Shown here: positions 34,650 to 45,043 of the stretch, piece after piece
Layout of the letters: every line of letters starts with the position of its first letter
Position numbering within the stretch: position 1 is the first letter of the stretch
NCBI RefSeq assembly: GCF_008830365.1
Contig: NZ_WBKI01000007.1
Span: 152,885-216,884, forward strand
Direction of reading: 5' to 3'
Length of the DNA: 64,000 nt
Origin: Serratia proteamaculans
Lineage (GTDB): Bacteria; Pseudomonadota; Gammaproteobacteria; Enterobacterales; Enterobacteriaceae
Translations under genes and position numbers: made by a program
The notes under the pieces: model-generated
The model's database searches: none
Told to the model about the DNA's origin: nothing
What the model saw: only the letters and a program-made list of their open reading frames with translations

Positions 34650-35750
34650 ATGAAACGTCTTTGGATATTACCGACTACCCTGCTGCTGGCCGGCGCGGCC
34701 TCATCCGCCTGGGCCGATGCCTATCTTGATCAAGCCACGGCGGCGGTCACCAAGGCCACTGCCAGCGTGACCCAATGGGACGGGCCAACCAGCGGACCGA
34801 AGCTACAGGCCAACAAGAAAATCATCTTTATCGCTTCGGACATGAAAAACGGCGGTGTGCAGGGAGTGCAGGAAGGACTGAGTGAAGCGGCGAAAGCGGC
34901 CGGCTGGAAATTGGAAACCCTGGACGGCGGCGGCTCGGTAAAAGATCAGCTGGCGTCGCTGAACCAGGCGATTGCCCAGAAGCCGGACGGCATCGTTATT
35001 GGCGGCTGGAACCCGAACGTGGCCAAGATCCCGCTGCAGAAAGCCATCCAGCAAGGAATAGTGCTGGCCGCCTGGCATGCGGTGCCTGAGCCGGGACCGA
35101 TCGCCAAGTACAACGTGTTTTACAATGTCACCTCCGACTCCAACGAAGTGGCGCGCATCGCTGCCCAATATGCGGTGGTGCAGTCCGGCGGCAAGGCCAG
35201 CGTGCTGATCTTTACCGATTCGCTGTACCAAATCGCGTTGGACAAGGCCAATGTAATGAAAGAGGAAATCGGTAAATGCAGCGGCTGCAAGGTGGTTGAG
35301 TTTATTGACACCCCGCTGGCCGATACCGCTAACCGCATGCCAACCATGACCTTCAGCCTGCTGCAAAAATACGGCGACCAGTTCCAGTACGCGCTAGCCA
35401 TCAACGATCTGTATTTTGATTTCATGGCACCGGCGCTGAAAACCGCCGGTAAAGGCGGCAAGAATGCGCCCTACAGCATCTCTGCCGGCGACGGCTCTAT
35501 TTCTGCCTACCAGCGCATCCGTTCCGGGGGCAGTCAGTCGGCCACGGTACCGGAACCGCTCAAACTGCACGGCTGGCAGCTGCTGGACGAGTTCAACCGC
35601 GCCTTCGCCAAACAGCCGCCTTCCGGCTACGTTACCCCGGCGCATCTGGTGACCCGCGACAATATCACTGCCGACGGTGGCAGCAGCAATCTGTATGACC
35701 CGCAGAATGATTATCAGGGCCACTACAAAGCCATTTGGGGCGTGAAGTAA
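34650..35750 (+). CDS. Periplasmic sugar-binding protein of the ABC importer
   Basis: Secreted binding protein of 366 residues with signal peptide MKRLWILPTTLLLAGAASSAWA. The type-1 periplasmic-binding fold is shown by KKIIFIASDMKNGGVQGVQE, LASLNQAIAQKPDGIVIGGW and VLAAWHAVPEPG. A CSGC pair (about residues 210-213) may form a disulfide. It supplies substrate to the preceding ATPase and permease and is followed after 12 bases by the lactonase gene, pointing to a sugar acid or lactone ligand. Confidence 0.88.
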   Translation: MKRLWILPTTLLLAGAASSAWADAYLDQATAAVTKATASVTQWDGPTSGPKLQANKKIIFIASDMKNGGVQGVQEGLSEAAKAAGWKLETLDGGGSVKDQLASLNQAIAQKPDGIVIGGWNPNVAKIPLQKAIQQGIVLAAWHAVPEPGPIAKYNVFYNVTSDSNEVARIAAQYAVVQSGGKASVLIFTDSLYQIALDKANVMKEEIGKCSGCKVVEFIDTPLADTANRMPTMTFSLLQKYGDQFQYALAINDLYFDFMAPALKTAGKGGKNAPYSISAGDGSISAYQRIRSGGSQSATVPEPLKLHGWQLLDEFNRAFAKQPPSGYVTPAHLVTRDNITADGGSSNLYDPQNDYQGHYKAIWGVK

Positions 35751-35762
35751 GCGGAGGTCAGC

Positions 35763-36623
35763 ATGATTGAACTGATGGCGGATCACCCGCTTGAACGCCT
35801 GTGCTCACCGGCCATTTGGGCCGAGGGGCCGGTGTGGCTGCCGCAGCAGGATGCGGTGGTGTTCAGCGATGTGAAGGGCAACCGCATGTTCCGCTGGTCG
35901 CGACAGGGGGAACTGAGCCTGTGGCGCTCCCCGTCGCACTACGCCAATGGCAATGCGCGCGACGCCGAAGGCCGGGTGGTCAGTTGCGAGCATGGGCGGC
36001 GCGGCATCAGCCGTACTGAAAGTAACGGCGAGGTACAGATGCTGGTCGATCGGGTGGATGGCAAGCGTTTCAACTCCCCCAATGACCTGGCGGTTCGCTC
36101 CGACGGCACCCTTTGGTTTACCGATCCGCCCTATGGCATTACCGGTAATGAAGAGGGCTACAGGTCGGAAAGCCAGGTGATCGGCTGCTACCTGTACTGT
36201 TTTGACCCGCGCGACGGCTCGCTGAACATTGCCGCCAGCGATCTACAACGGCCGAACGGCCTGGCGTTCTCACCGGATGAGTCGCTGCTGTATGTGGCAG
36301 ACATGTCGATCGTCGATTTCCCGACCCTCGGGCGCAGTGAGCTGCGAGTGTATCAGGTCAACGGACGCGAACTGGAAGCCGGTCGGCGTTTTGCCCAGGT
36401 TGCGCCCGGTTTTCCGGACGGTTTTTGTGTCGACAGGGCCGGAAACCTGTTTTGCAGCTGTGCCGACGGGGTGCTGATCTTCGACAACCAGGGTAAACAG
36501 CTCGGTAAAATCAATCTGCCGGAACGCGTCTCTAACTGCACCTTCGGCGGGCCGGACGGCAATGAGTTATACATTACCGCTACTACCTCGTTATACCGCA
36601 TGGTGCTGAATACTCGCGGATAA
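35763..36623 (+). CDS. SMP-30/gluconolactonase family lactonase
   Basis: Six-bladed propeller lactonase of 286 residues, cytoplasmic (no signal peptide). The four metal ligands expected from SMP-30 are visible: Glu in PAIWAEGPVWLP, Asn in FNSPNDLAVRSDGTLWFTDP, Asn in QRPNGLAFSPDE and Asp in FPDGFCVDRAGN. Such enzymes open aldonolactones with a divalent cation. As last gene of the ABC operon and next to a 2,3-diketogulonate reductase, it probably opens the imported lactone, possibly dehydroascorbate. That substrate is my inference. Confidence 0.88.
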   Translation: MIELMADHPLERLCSPAIWAEGPVWLPQQDAVVFSDVKGNRMFRWSRQGELSLWRSPSHYANGNARDAEGRVVSCEHGRRGISRTESNGEVQMLVDRVDGKRFNSPNDLAVRSDGTLWFTDPPYGITGNEEGYRSESQVIGCYLYCFDPRDGSLNIAASDLQRPNGLAFSPDESLLYVADMSIVDFPTLGRSELRVYQVNGRELEAGRRFAQVAPGFPDGFCVDRAGNLFCSCADGVLIFDNQGKQLGKINLPERVSNCTFGGPDGNELYITATTSLYRMVLNTRG

Positions 36624-36642
36624 TGGGCAAAAATGAAGATCG

Positions 36643-36665
36643 CAGAGCGGGCCTGTTCCGCTCTG
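36643..36665 (+). terminator. Hairpin after the lactonase gene
   Basis: CAGAGCGG and CCGCTCTG pair around a 7-base loop, followed by CTTTGCC. The U-tract is weak. It may end the ABC-lactonase transcript. Confidence 0.5.
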
Positions 36666-36806
36666 CTTTGCCACGTCTGAAACACGCCAGCAGGCCAAAA
36701 CGTGCCGCCGATCACAAATTCACCAAGTTAATTTAACACACTGTTTTATATAAATAACTTTCTCCCCCCTCGCTTTGACTTCATCTAACCGCAGGTATAG
36801 CATTTA

Positions 36807-36840
36807 TTTGAAATGCAATTTCGCATAATGAAATTTAAAG
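36807..36840 (+). promoter_or_regulatory. Operator-like site 2 (probable YiaJ/PlaR site) before yiaK
   Basis: Differs from the site before the ABC operon at only three of 34 bases. It contains the same perfect inverted repeat AATTTC-N7-GAAATT (36817-36835) and the same leading TTTGAAAT. It ends 39 bases before the yiaK start codon. Confidence 0.75.
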
Positions 36841-36879
36841 AACACAAAACAAACAAATGCGCCGTAGCGGAGAATCAGC

Positions 36880-38362
<1,483 letters not shown>

Positions 38363-38471
38363 CCGACAGCAAAGAAATTAAAGATAAAAAAACATCGGCC
38401 TGCGGGCCGTTGCGGGCGCCCCTACGCCTTAAACCACCAAAACAATAAAATCTGACTCTACAGGTGTACAT

Positions 38472-39767
38472 ATGAACACTGCCTCTGTTTCTGTCACTCA
38501 AGGCCAGGCGATCCCTAAATTACGCTGGTTGCGGATCGTGCCGCCGATCCTGATTACCTGCATCATTTCCTATATGGACCGGGTGAATATCGCCTTCGCC
38601 ATGCCCGGCGGCATGGATGCCGAGCTGGGTATCACCGCCTCGATGGCCGGGCTGGCCGGCGGCATCTTCTTTATCGGTTATCTGTTCCTGCAGGTGCCCG
38701 GCGGCAAGCTGGCGGTGTACGGCAACGGCAAAAAATTCATCGGCTGGTCGCTGCTGGCCTGGGCGATCATTTCGGTGCTGACCGGGCTGGTCAGTAACCA
38801 GTACCAACTGCTGTTCCTGCGCTTTGCCCTGGGCGTCTCCGAGGGCGGCATGCTGCCGGTGGTGCTGACCATGATCAGCAACTGGTTCCCGGACAAGGAA
38901 CGCGGGCGCGCCAATGCCATCGTCATCATGTTCGTGCCGATTGCCGGTATTCTCACCGCCCCGCTGTCCGGCTGGATCATCACCGTCTGGGACTGGCGCA
39001 TGCTGTTCCTGGTGGAAGGCGCGCTGTCGCTGGTGGTGATGGTGCTGTGGTATTTCACCATCAGCAACCGCCCGCAGGAGGCAAGGTGGATTTCAGCAGC
39101 GGAAAAAGACTACCTGATCAAAACGCTGCATGACGAACAACTGCTGATCAAAGGCAAAACGGTGCGCAACGCCTCGCTGCGCCGGGTACTAGGCGACAAG
39201 ATCATGTGGCAACTGATCCTGGTGAACTTCTTCTACCAAACCGGGATTTATGGCTACACCCTGTGGCTGCCTACCATCCTCAAGGGGCTGACCAACGGCA
39301 ATATGGAGCAGGTGGGAATGTTGGCGATCCTGCCTTATATCGGCGCCATCTTCGGCATGCTGGTGATTTCCTCACTTTCTGATCGTACCGGTAAACGCAA
39401 AATCTTCGTCGCACTGCCGCTGGCCTGCTTCGCCATCTGTATGGCGCTGTCGGTACTGTTGAAGGATCACATCTGGTGGTCCTATGCCGCGCTGGTCGGC
39501 TGCGGCGTATTCATCCAGGCGGCGGCCGGGGTGTTCTGGACCATTCCGCCCAAACTGTTCAACGCCGAAGTGGCCGGTGGCGCACGCGGTGTGATCAACG
39601 CGCTGGGCAATCTGGGCGGCTTCTGTGGCCCCTATATGGTCGGCGTATTGATCAGCCTGTTCAGCAAGGACGTCGGCGTTTACAGCCTGGCGGTATCGCT
39701 GGCCATCGCCTCGGTACTGGCGCTGATGCTACCGAACAAATGCGACCAAAGTGCGAGGGCCGAATAA
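38472..39767 (+). CDS. yiaX2: MFS transporter, anion:cation symporter family (YiaX2-like)
   Basis: Inner-membrane permease of 431 residues with 12 hydrophobic segments. The ACS-family motif SYMDRVNIAFAMPGG is near the N-terminus, and the loops EGGMLPVVLTMISNWFPDKE and YFTISNRPQEA follow. In Klebsiella oxytoca the yia operon carries yiaX2 at this place instead of the TRAP genes yiaMNO of E. coli, and the gene order here agrees. It probably imports 2,3-diketo-L-gulonate or a related acid, giving the island a second uptake route besides the ABC importer. Confidence 0.85.
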   Translation: MNTASVSVTQGQAIPKLRWLRIVPPILITCIISYMDRVNIAFAMPGGMDAELGITASMAGLAGGIFFIGYLFLQVPGGKLAVYGNGKKFIGWSLLAWAIISVLTGLVSNQYQLLFLRFALGVSEGGMLPVVLTMISNWFPDKERGRANAIVIMFVPIAGILTAPLSGWIITVWDWRMLFLVEGALSLVVMVLWYFTISNRPQEARWISAAEKDYLIKTLHDEQLLIKGKTVRNASLRRVLGDKIMWQLILVNFFYQTGIYGYTLWLPTILKGLTNGNMEQVGMLAILPYIGAIFGMLVISSLSDRTGKRKIFVALPLACFAICMALSVLLKDHIWWSYAALVGCGVFIQAAAGVFWTIPPKLFNAEVAGGARGVINALGNLGGFCGPYMVGVLISLFSKDVGVYSLAVSLAIASVLALMLPNKCDQSARAE

Positions 39768-41257
39768 TGGACTATTGGCTGGGACTGGACTGCGGCGGCA
39801 CCTTTATCAAGGCTGGGCTGTATGACCGTCAGGGTGCTGAGTTGGGTATCGCTCGCCGCAACCTGGAGATTATCTCGCCCCAGCCCGGCTGGGCGGAACG
39901 GGAAATGCCCGCGCTGTGGCACACCGCTGCCGAGGTGATCCGTGAGCTGCTGACCCGCAACCAGATTGCCGCCGGAGATATTCAGGCAGTCGGCATCTCG
40001 GCGCAGGGCAAAGGCGCGTTTCTGCTGGACAAGCAAGGTCTGCCGCTGGGCAACGCCATGCTGTCCTCCGATCAGCGCGCGCTGACGCTGGTGCAGGAAT
40101 GGCAAAAACAGGGCGTGCCGCAAGCGCTGTATCCGCAGACCCGGCAAACCCTGTGGACCGGTCACCCGGTGTCGTTACTGCGTTGGGTTCGACAACATCA
40201 GCCGGAACGTTATCGCCAGATTGGCAGCGTGCTGATGGCGCACGATTACCTGCGCTACTGCCTGACCGGCGAGTTGGCCTGTGAAGAAACCAATATCTCC
40301 GAATCCAATCTTTACCAAATGGCAGAGGGTCGCTATGACCCGGCGCTGGCACAGCTGCTGGGCATTGGCGACATCATGCCCACCCTGCCGCCGATTGTCG
40401 GTTCGGCCGAAATCGCCGGACGGATCAACGCCGCCGCTGCAAAGGCAACCGGGCTATTGCCAGGTACGCCGGTGGTCGGCGGGCTGTTCGACGTGGTGTC
40501 CACCGCGCTGTGCGCTGGGTTACGGGACGAAACGCGGCTCAACGCAGTAATGGGCACCTGGTCGGTCACCAGCGGTATTACCGACAAAATCACCGAAGGT
40601 TTCGACTACCCGTTTGTCTATGGCCGCCACGCCGAGGCCGATCAATACATTGTGCACGAAGCCAGCCCGACCTCGGCCGCCAACCTGGAATGGTTCTGCC
40701 GCCAATGGGGACTGCAGGACTACGCCCAGCTCAACGACTGGGTGGCAACGCTGCCGAAGGCCGACAGCAGCCTGCTGTTTGTTCCCTTCCTGTACGGCTC
40801 CAACGCCGGATTGGGCCTGAGCGCCAGCTTCCATGGCCTGCAGGCCTTCCACCAGCGCGAACATCTGGTGCAGGCAATTTACGAAGGCGTGGTGTTCTGC
40901 CATATGACCCACCTCAACCGCATGCGGCAACGCTTCCCTGCGGCTACTGCGCTGCGCGTCACCGGTGGCCCGGCCAAATCCGCCCCCTGGATGCAAATGT
41001 TCGCCGACGTCAGCGGCCTGCCGGTGGAACTGCCGCAGGTGGAAGAAACCGGCTGCCTGGGTGCGGCCATGGCGGCAATGGTCGGCAGCGGCGTATTCAG
41101 TGATTTCACTGCCGCCCAGCGAGCGCTGGCACCGCGCATCGAACGGGTGCTGCCGGATACCGCAACAGCAGAGGCTTACGGTAAAAAATATCAGCGTTAT
41201 CAGGCGCTGGTAGCAACGCTGCAAACGCTAAATCAACCCGGTCAGGAGGCTCTATGA
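39767..41257 (+). CDS. lyxK: FGGY kinase, L-xylulose/3-keto-L-gulonate kinase
   Basis: Carbohydrate kinase of 496 residues. The N-terminal ATPase-fold motif is LGLDCGGTFIKAGLYD; the substrate-site segments are AQGKGAFLLDKQG and FVYGR; the second domain has VTGGPAKSAPWMQMFADV and ETGCLGAAMAAMVG. E. coli LyxK phosphorylates L-xylulose and 3-keto-L-gulonate. Its ATG overlaps the stop of the permease gene (TAATG), and its end overlaps sgbH by 4 bases, so translation is tightly coupled. Confidence 0.92.
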   Translation: MDYWLGLDCGGTFIKAGLYDRQGAELGIARRNLEIISPQPGWAEREMPALWHTAAEVIRELLTRNQIAAGDIQAVGISAQGKGAFLLDKQGLPLGNAMLSSDQRALTLVQEWQKQGVPQALYPQTRQTLWTGHPVSLLRWVRQHQPERYRQIGSVLMAHDYLRYCLTGELACEETNISESNLYQMAEGRYDPALAQLLGIGDIMPTLPPIVGSAEIAGRINAAAAKATGLLPGTPVVGGLFDVVSTALCAGLRDETRLNAVMGTWSVTSGITDKITEGFDYPFVYGRHAEADQYIVHEASPTSAANLEWFCRQWGLQDYAQLNDWVATLPKADSSLLFVPFLYGSNAGLGLSASFHGLQAFHQREHLVQAIYEGVVFCHMTHLNRMRQRFPAATALRVTGGPAKSAPWMQMFADVSGLPVELPQVEETGCLGAAMAAMVGSGVFSDFTAAQRALAPRIERVLPDTATAEAYGKKYQRYQALVATLQTLNQPGQEAL

Positions 41258-41910
41258 GCAATAAACCGCGCCTGCAACTGGCGCTCGATCACACCCGGCT
41301 GGACGCCGCCCTGCAGACGGCAGAACGCCTGCGACCGCATGTCGACATCATCGAGGCCGGTACCATTTTATGCATCAGCGCCGGTATTCAGGCGGTGAGC
41401 GCGCTGCGTGAACGCTGCCCGCAACATACGCTGGTGGCCGACCTGAAAGTGGCCGATGCCGGCGGCACGCTGGCACAGCAGGCCTTCAGCCACGGCGCCA
41501 ACTGGATGACGGTGATCTGCGCCGCCCCGTTAGCCACCATGGCCAGTGCGCTGGAAGTGGCGCAACAACACCAGGGGGAGATCCAGATTGAGCTGTTCGG
41601 CCGCTGGACGCTGGACGACGCCCGGCAGTGGCGCGAACTCGGTATCCGCCAGGCGATCTACCACCGTGGCCGCGACGCGCAGGCCAGCGGGCAAACCTGG
41701 AGCCCACAAGATTTGGATCTGATGAAAGCCCTGTCGGATCTGGGCATTGAGCTGTCGGTCACCGGTGGCATCACACCGACCGACTTACCGCTGTTTAAAG
41801 ACATCGCCGTCACCGCCTTTATCGTCGGCCGGGCGCTGGCGGAGGCCGCCGATCCGCTGGCCGCCGCCGGTCAGTTCCGCACCGTCATTGATGACATCTG
41901 GAGAAGTTAA
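41254..41910 (+). CDS. sgbH: 3-keto-L-gulonate-6-phosphate decarboxylase
   Basis: Enzyme of 218 residues in the orotidine-5'-phosphate decarboxylase suprafamily (SgbH/UlaD), giving L-xylulose 5-phosphate and carbon dioxide. The Asp-x-Lys-x-x-Asp metal and catalytic motif is in [10 protein letters not shown]; the N-terminal [23 protein letters not shown] and the phosphate-binding end VTGGITPTD and [10 protein letters not shown] are typical. It follows the kinase that would make its substrate. Confidence 0.93.
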   Translation: MSNKPRLQLALDHTRLDAALQTAERLRPHVDIIEAGTILCISAGIQAVSALRERCPQHTLVADLKVADAGGTLAQQAFSHGANWMTVICAAPLATMASALEVAQQHQGEIQIELFGRWTLDDARQWRELGIRQAIYHRGRDAQASGQTWSPQDLDLMKALSDLGIELSVTGGITPTDLPLFKDIAVTAFIVGRALAEAADPLAAAGQFRTVIDDIWRS

Positions 41911-41911
41911 T

Positions 41912-42772
41912 ATGCGCCAGCACCCGTTGGGAATCTATGAAAAAGCCCTGCCGAAGCACCTGACCTGGCCCGAGCGGCTGGCGCTGGCCAAGGCCTGCGG
42001 TTTTGATTTTGTCGAAATGTCGGTGGATGAAAGTGACGAACGACTGGCACGCCTGAGCTGGAGCAAGGAACAGCGGCTGTCGCTGGTCAGCGCCATGCTG
42101 GAAACCGGTATCAGCATCCCGTCGATGTGCCTGTCCGGCCACCGCCGCTTTCCATTCGGCAGTCATGACGATGCGCTGCGCCAGCGCGCCTTCGAGGTGA
42201 TGGAACAGGCGATTCAACTGGCGAAGGACGTGGGTATCCGCACCATTCAGCTCGCCGGTTATGACGTCTATTACGAGCAGCAGGATGAAAGCACCCTCGC
42301 CCGCTTTACCGAAGGCATGCAATGGGCGGTCGAACGCGCCGCCGCCGCCCAGGTGATGCTGGCAGTGGAAATCATGGACACCGCGTTTATGAACTCGATC
42401 AGCAAGTGGAAAGCCTGGGACGCCTGCCTGGCATCGCCGTGGTTCACGGTCTATCCGGACGTCGGCAATCTCAGCGCCTGGGGCAATGACGTGGCGCAGG
42501 AGCTGGCGCTGGGTATTGATCGCATCGCCGCTATCCATCTGAAAGACACCTATCCGGTCACCGAAAGCTCGCCAGGACAGTTCCGCGATGTGCCGTTTGG
42601 CGAAGGCTGTGTCGACTTCGTCACCGTGTTCCGCACGCTGAAACAGCTTAACTATCGCGGTGCTTTCCTGATCGAAATGTGGACCGAAAAAGCCGAAGAA
42701 CCGGTGGCCGAAATCGTTCAGGCACGCCGTTGGATAGAACAAAAAATGCAACAAGGGGGTATGACATGCTAA
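41912..42772 (+). CDS. sgbU: L-xylulose-5-phosphate 3-epimerase
   Basis: Xylose-isomerase-like TIM barrel of 286 residues (SgbU/UlaE), converting L-xylulose 5-phosphate to L-ribulose 5-phosphate. Typical stretches are [37 protein letters not shown], the metal-site Glu in [10 protein letters not shown], the His in [10 protein letters not shown] and [13 protein letters not shown]. The start is one base after the sgbH stop; the longer upstream frame lies inside sgbH and was rejected. It overlaps sgbE by 7 bases. Confidence 0.93.
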   Translation: MRQHPLGIYEKALPKHLTWPERLALAKACGFDFVEMSVDESDERLARLSWSKEQRLSLVSAMLETGISIPSMCLSGHRRFPFGSHDDALRQRAFEVMEQAIQLAKDVGIRTIQLAGYDVYYEQQDESTLARFTEGMQWAVERAAAAQVMLAVEIMDTAFMNSISKWKAWDACLASPWFTVYPDVGNLSAWGNDVAQELALGIDRIAAIHLKDTYPVTESSPGQFRDVPFGEGCVDFVTVFRTLKQLNYRGAFLIEMWTEKAEEPVAEIVQARRWIEQKMQQGGMTC

Positions 42773-43467
42773 CGCTGCCGCAACTGAAACAACAGGTACT
42801 GGAAGCCAACCTCGACCTGCCGCGCCACAATCTGGTGACCTTCACCTGGGGCAACGTCAGCGCGGTGGATCGCGAACGCGGGCTGGTGGTAATCAAACCT
42901 TCCGGCGTGGAATATGAACACATGGCGGCCGGGGACATGGTGGTGGTCGATCTCACCAGTGGGCAAACCGTCGAGGGCACCAAAAAGCCCTCTTCGGACA
43001 CCGCCACCCATCTGGCGCTGTACCGCGAATTTGCCGATATTGGCGGCATCGTGCACACCCATTCACGCCACGCCACCATCTGGGCGCAGGCCGGACTGGA
43101 CATCCCCGCCTGGGGCACTACCCACGCCGACTACTTCTACGGTGCCATTCCCTGCACCCGGCTAATGACCGAGGCCGAAATTGCGCAGGATTACGAACTG
43201 GAGACCGGCAAGGTGATTATCGACACCTTCCGTCGCCGCGGTATCAGCCCGAACGCCATTCCGGCAGTGCTGGTCAACTCACACGGTCCCTTCGCCTGGG
43301 GCAAGGACGCACACAGCGCGGTGCACAACGCGGTGGTGCTGGAAGAAATTGCCTATATGGGGATTTTCTCGCGCCAGCTGACGCCGGGCATCAGCAGCAT
43401 GCAGCCCGCGCTGCTGGATAAACACTACCTGCGTAAGCATGGCAAGAATGCTTACTATGGGCAGTAG
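42766..43467 (+). CDS. sgbE: L-ribulose-5-phosphate 4-epimerase
   Basis: Zinc-dependent class II aldolase-fold epimerase of 233 residues (SgbE/UlaF/AraD group), producing D-xylulose 5-phosphate. Zinc ligands are seen in [13 protein letters not shown] (two His) and [11 protein letters not shown] (His); the active-site [11 protein letters not shown] is conserved. It is the last gene of the island, delivering carbon to the pentose phosphate pathway. A pure araD assignment is less likely because no araA or araB is near. Confidence 0.93.
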   Translation: MLTLPQLKQQVLEANLDLPRHNLVTFTWGNVSAVDRERGLVVIKPSGVEYEHMAAGDMVVVDLTSGQTVEGTKKPSSDTATHLALYREFADIGGIVHTHSRHATIWAQAGLDIPAWGTTHADYFYGAIPCTRLMTEAEIAQDYELETGKVIIDTFRRRGISPNAIPAVLVNSHGPFAWGKDAHSAVHNAVVLEEIAYMGIFSRQLTPGISSMQPALLDKHYLRKHGKNAYYGQ

Positions 43468-43509
43468 ATTGGCCGGGGCCCCATGATGGTTTTCGGGGCT
43501 TAACACTCT

Positions 43510-43953
43510 CTAATCGCGGTAAAAGTGCACGGCAATGTTTTTATCACCTACCGCCTTTTTCAGCCCCTCTGGCGCAATAACCTTGCCAATGGGGGTGTAG
43601 CTGTAGGATGTCTGAAACGTTTCGTAGAAAAGAACCAGGGTCTGGTGGCCGTAGAGCATCAGATCCCCTGTATGGAGGGCTCCCGGTCTGCTCTGGCGGG
43701 TGGGTAAGGTATGATCGAGATCGGCAAATTTCTCATTGCCGTTAAGCTCTTCCATGTTGAGCGTCAGAGGGAGTTGTTCAACAAAAACCTTGGCTGCCGC
43801 TGTATCCGACAACGAAATTTCGTATGTCTGCTGATTGATACTCATATTGATTGTCATAGGATTTTCCTTTTCCGTCTGACCTGGGGTAATGGCATAAACG
43901 GGAAACAGGCCATTCGCGACCAGGCAAAGTAACAGAAAGCACGGTTTATTCAT
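43510..43953 (-). CDS. Secreted cyclophilin-like fold protein
   Basis: A 147-residue protein with a signal peptide (MNKPCFLLLCLVANGLFPVYA). The mature part (FVEQLPLTLNMEELNGNEKF, LMLYGHQTLVLFYETF, IGKVIAPEGLKKAVG) matches the cyclophilin-like domain of bacterial COG2164-type proteins, whose function is not known. A strong GGAGGAGGTGG site precedes the ATG. It is 50 bases downstream of the hydrolase gene with a hairpin between, and is probably the last gene of that operon. Confidence 0.75.
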   Translation of the reverse strand: MNKPCFLLLCLVANGLFPVYAITPGQTEKENPMTINMSINQQTYEISLSDTAAAKVFVEQLPLTLNMEELNGNEKFADLDHTLPTRQSRPGALHTGDLMLYGHQTLVLFYETFQTSYSYTPIGKVIAPEGLKKAVGDKNIAVHFYRD

Positions 43954-43972
43954 TCCACCTCCTCCGAAATAT

Positions 43973-43994
43973 GCCGCGCCTTTTCGGGCGCGGC
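43973..43994. terminator. Hairpin between hydrolase and cyclophilin-like genes
   Basis: GCCGCGCC and GGCGCGGC pair perfectly. A TTTT follows on the plus strand, but no clear T-run follows on the minus strand, where both genes are transcribed. It may be an operon-internal processing hairpin. Confidence 0.45.
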
Positions 43995-44002
43995 TTTTGT
44001 CA

Positions 44003-45031
44003 TTATTTCAGGTTAGTCTTGAAGAACGATGTCAGCTTAGCAAAAGGGATCAGGTCAGTGCGGTCATACAGATCGACATGGCCAGCCCCTGGAACCACAA
44101 ACAGTTCCTTCGGCTGCCCGGCGCGTTTATACGCATCTTCACTGAATTCTTTCGAATGTGCCTGGTCGCCAGTAATAAACAGCATTGGGCGTGGTGAAAT
44201 GGTTTCAATATCATTGAACGGATAGAAATTCATAAACTTGCCGATACTGCTCAACACAGGCTTCGTAGTCAGTTCCTCTTTATCGCCCTTAGGCGTGTAG
44301 CCGCCGCGCTCAGTACGGTAGAAGTCAAAGAATTCACGCTGGATTGCCGGTGTAGAATCATCCAGCTTATTAACCGTTCCAGGGATGTAAACCGTAGCGC
44401 CGCCTTTAAATTCGGCAAATCGCTGTTCGATGGCAGACTTAATAAAGGCCTGGCGTTGTGCTAACGACTGAGAATGATTCAGTCCATTACGGAAAGCTGA
44501 GCCCATATCGTACATGCTGACCGTGGCGATCGCTTTCATGCGAGGGTCTATTTTGGCGGCGCTAATAACAAAGCTGCCACTGCCGCAAATACCCAACACA
44601 CCGATTTTCTCTGGATCTACATACGACTGCGTGCTCAGGTAATCGACTGCCGCGCTGAAGTCGTCAGCATAGATTTCCGGCGAGATTAAGTGCTGCGGTT
44701 TACCTTCACTTTCCCCCCAAAATGACAGATCAATCGCCAACGTCACAAACCCCTGTTCCGCCAGTTTTTGCGCGTACAGGTTTGAACTCTGCTCTTTCAC
44801 TGCGCCCATCGGGTGGCCAATAACGATCGCCGGATTTTTCACATGACGGTTGATCTCTTTCGGAATAAACAGATTGCCGACGACGTTCATCTGGTACTGA
44901 TTTTTGAAGGTCACTTTTTCCAGTATGACCTTATCGCTTTGGTAGAAGTTGTCCGCGCCATTGGACATATCGGCAGCAGTGACGGCGAACGAGCTGATTA
45001 ACAGCCCCAGCGCCAGGGTCATATTTTTCAT
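44003..45031 (-). CDS. Secreted alpha/beta hydrolase with Cys nucleophile elbow
   Basis: A 342-residue alpha/beta hydrolase with signal peptide (MKNMTLALGLLISSFAVTAA). The oxyanion strand reads IVIGHPMGAVKEQ and the nucleophile elbow reads LGICGSGSF, with Cys149 where most hydrolases have Ser, as in dienelactone hydrolase-like enzymes. The acid and His are probably in LFITGDQAHSKEF and GAGHVDLYDR. Substrate unknown. It is 12 bases after an MFS gene and shares an operon with it; the LysR gene opposite probably controls both. Confidence 0.8.
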   Translation of the reverse strand: MKNMTLALGLLISSFAVTAADMSNGADNFYQSDKVILEKVTFKNQYQMNVVGNLFIPKEINRHVKNPAIVIGHPMGAVKEQSSNLYAQKLAEQGFVTLAIDLSFWGESEGKPQHLISPEIYADDFSAAVDYLSTQSYVDPEKIGVLGICGSGSFVISAAKIDPRMKAIATVSMYDMGSAFRNGLNHSQSLAQRQAFIKSAIEQRFAEFKGGATVYIPGTVNKLDDSTPAIQREFFDFYRTERGGYTPKGDKEELTTKPVLSSIGKFMNFYPFNDIETISPRPMLFITGDQAHSKEFSEDAYKRAGQPKELFVVPGAGHVDLYDRTDLIPFAKLTSFFKTNLK

Positions 45032-45043
45032 GAAGCTAATCCT

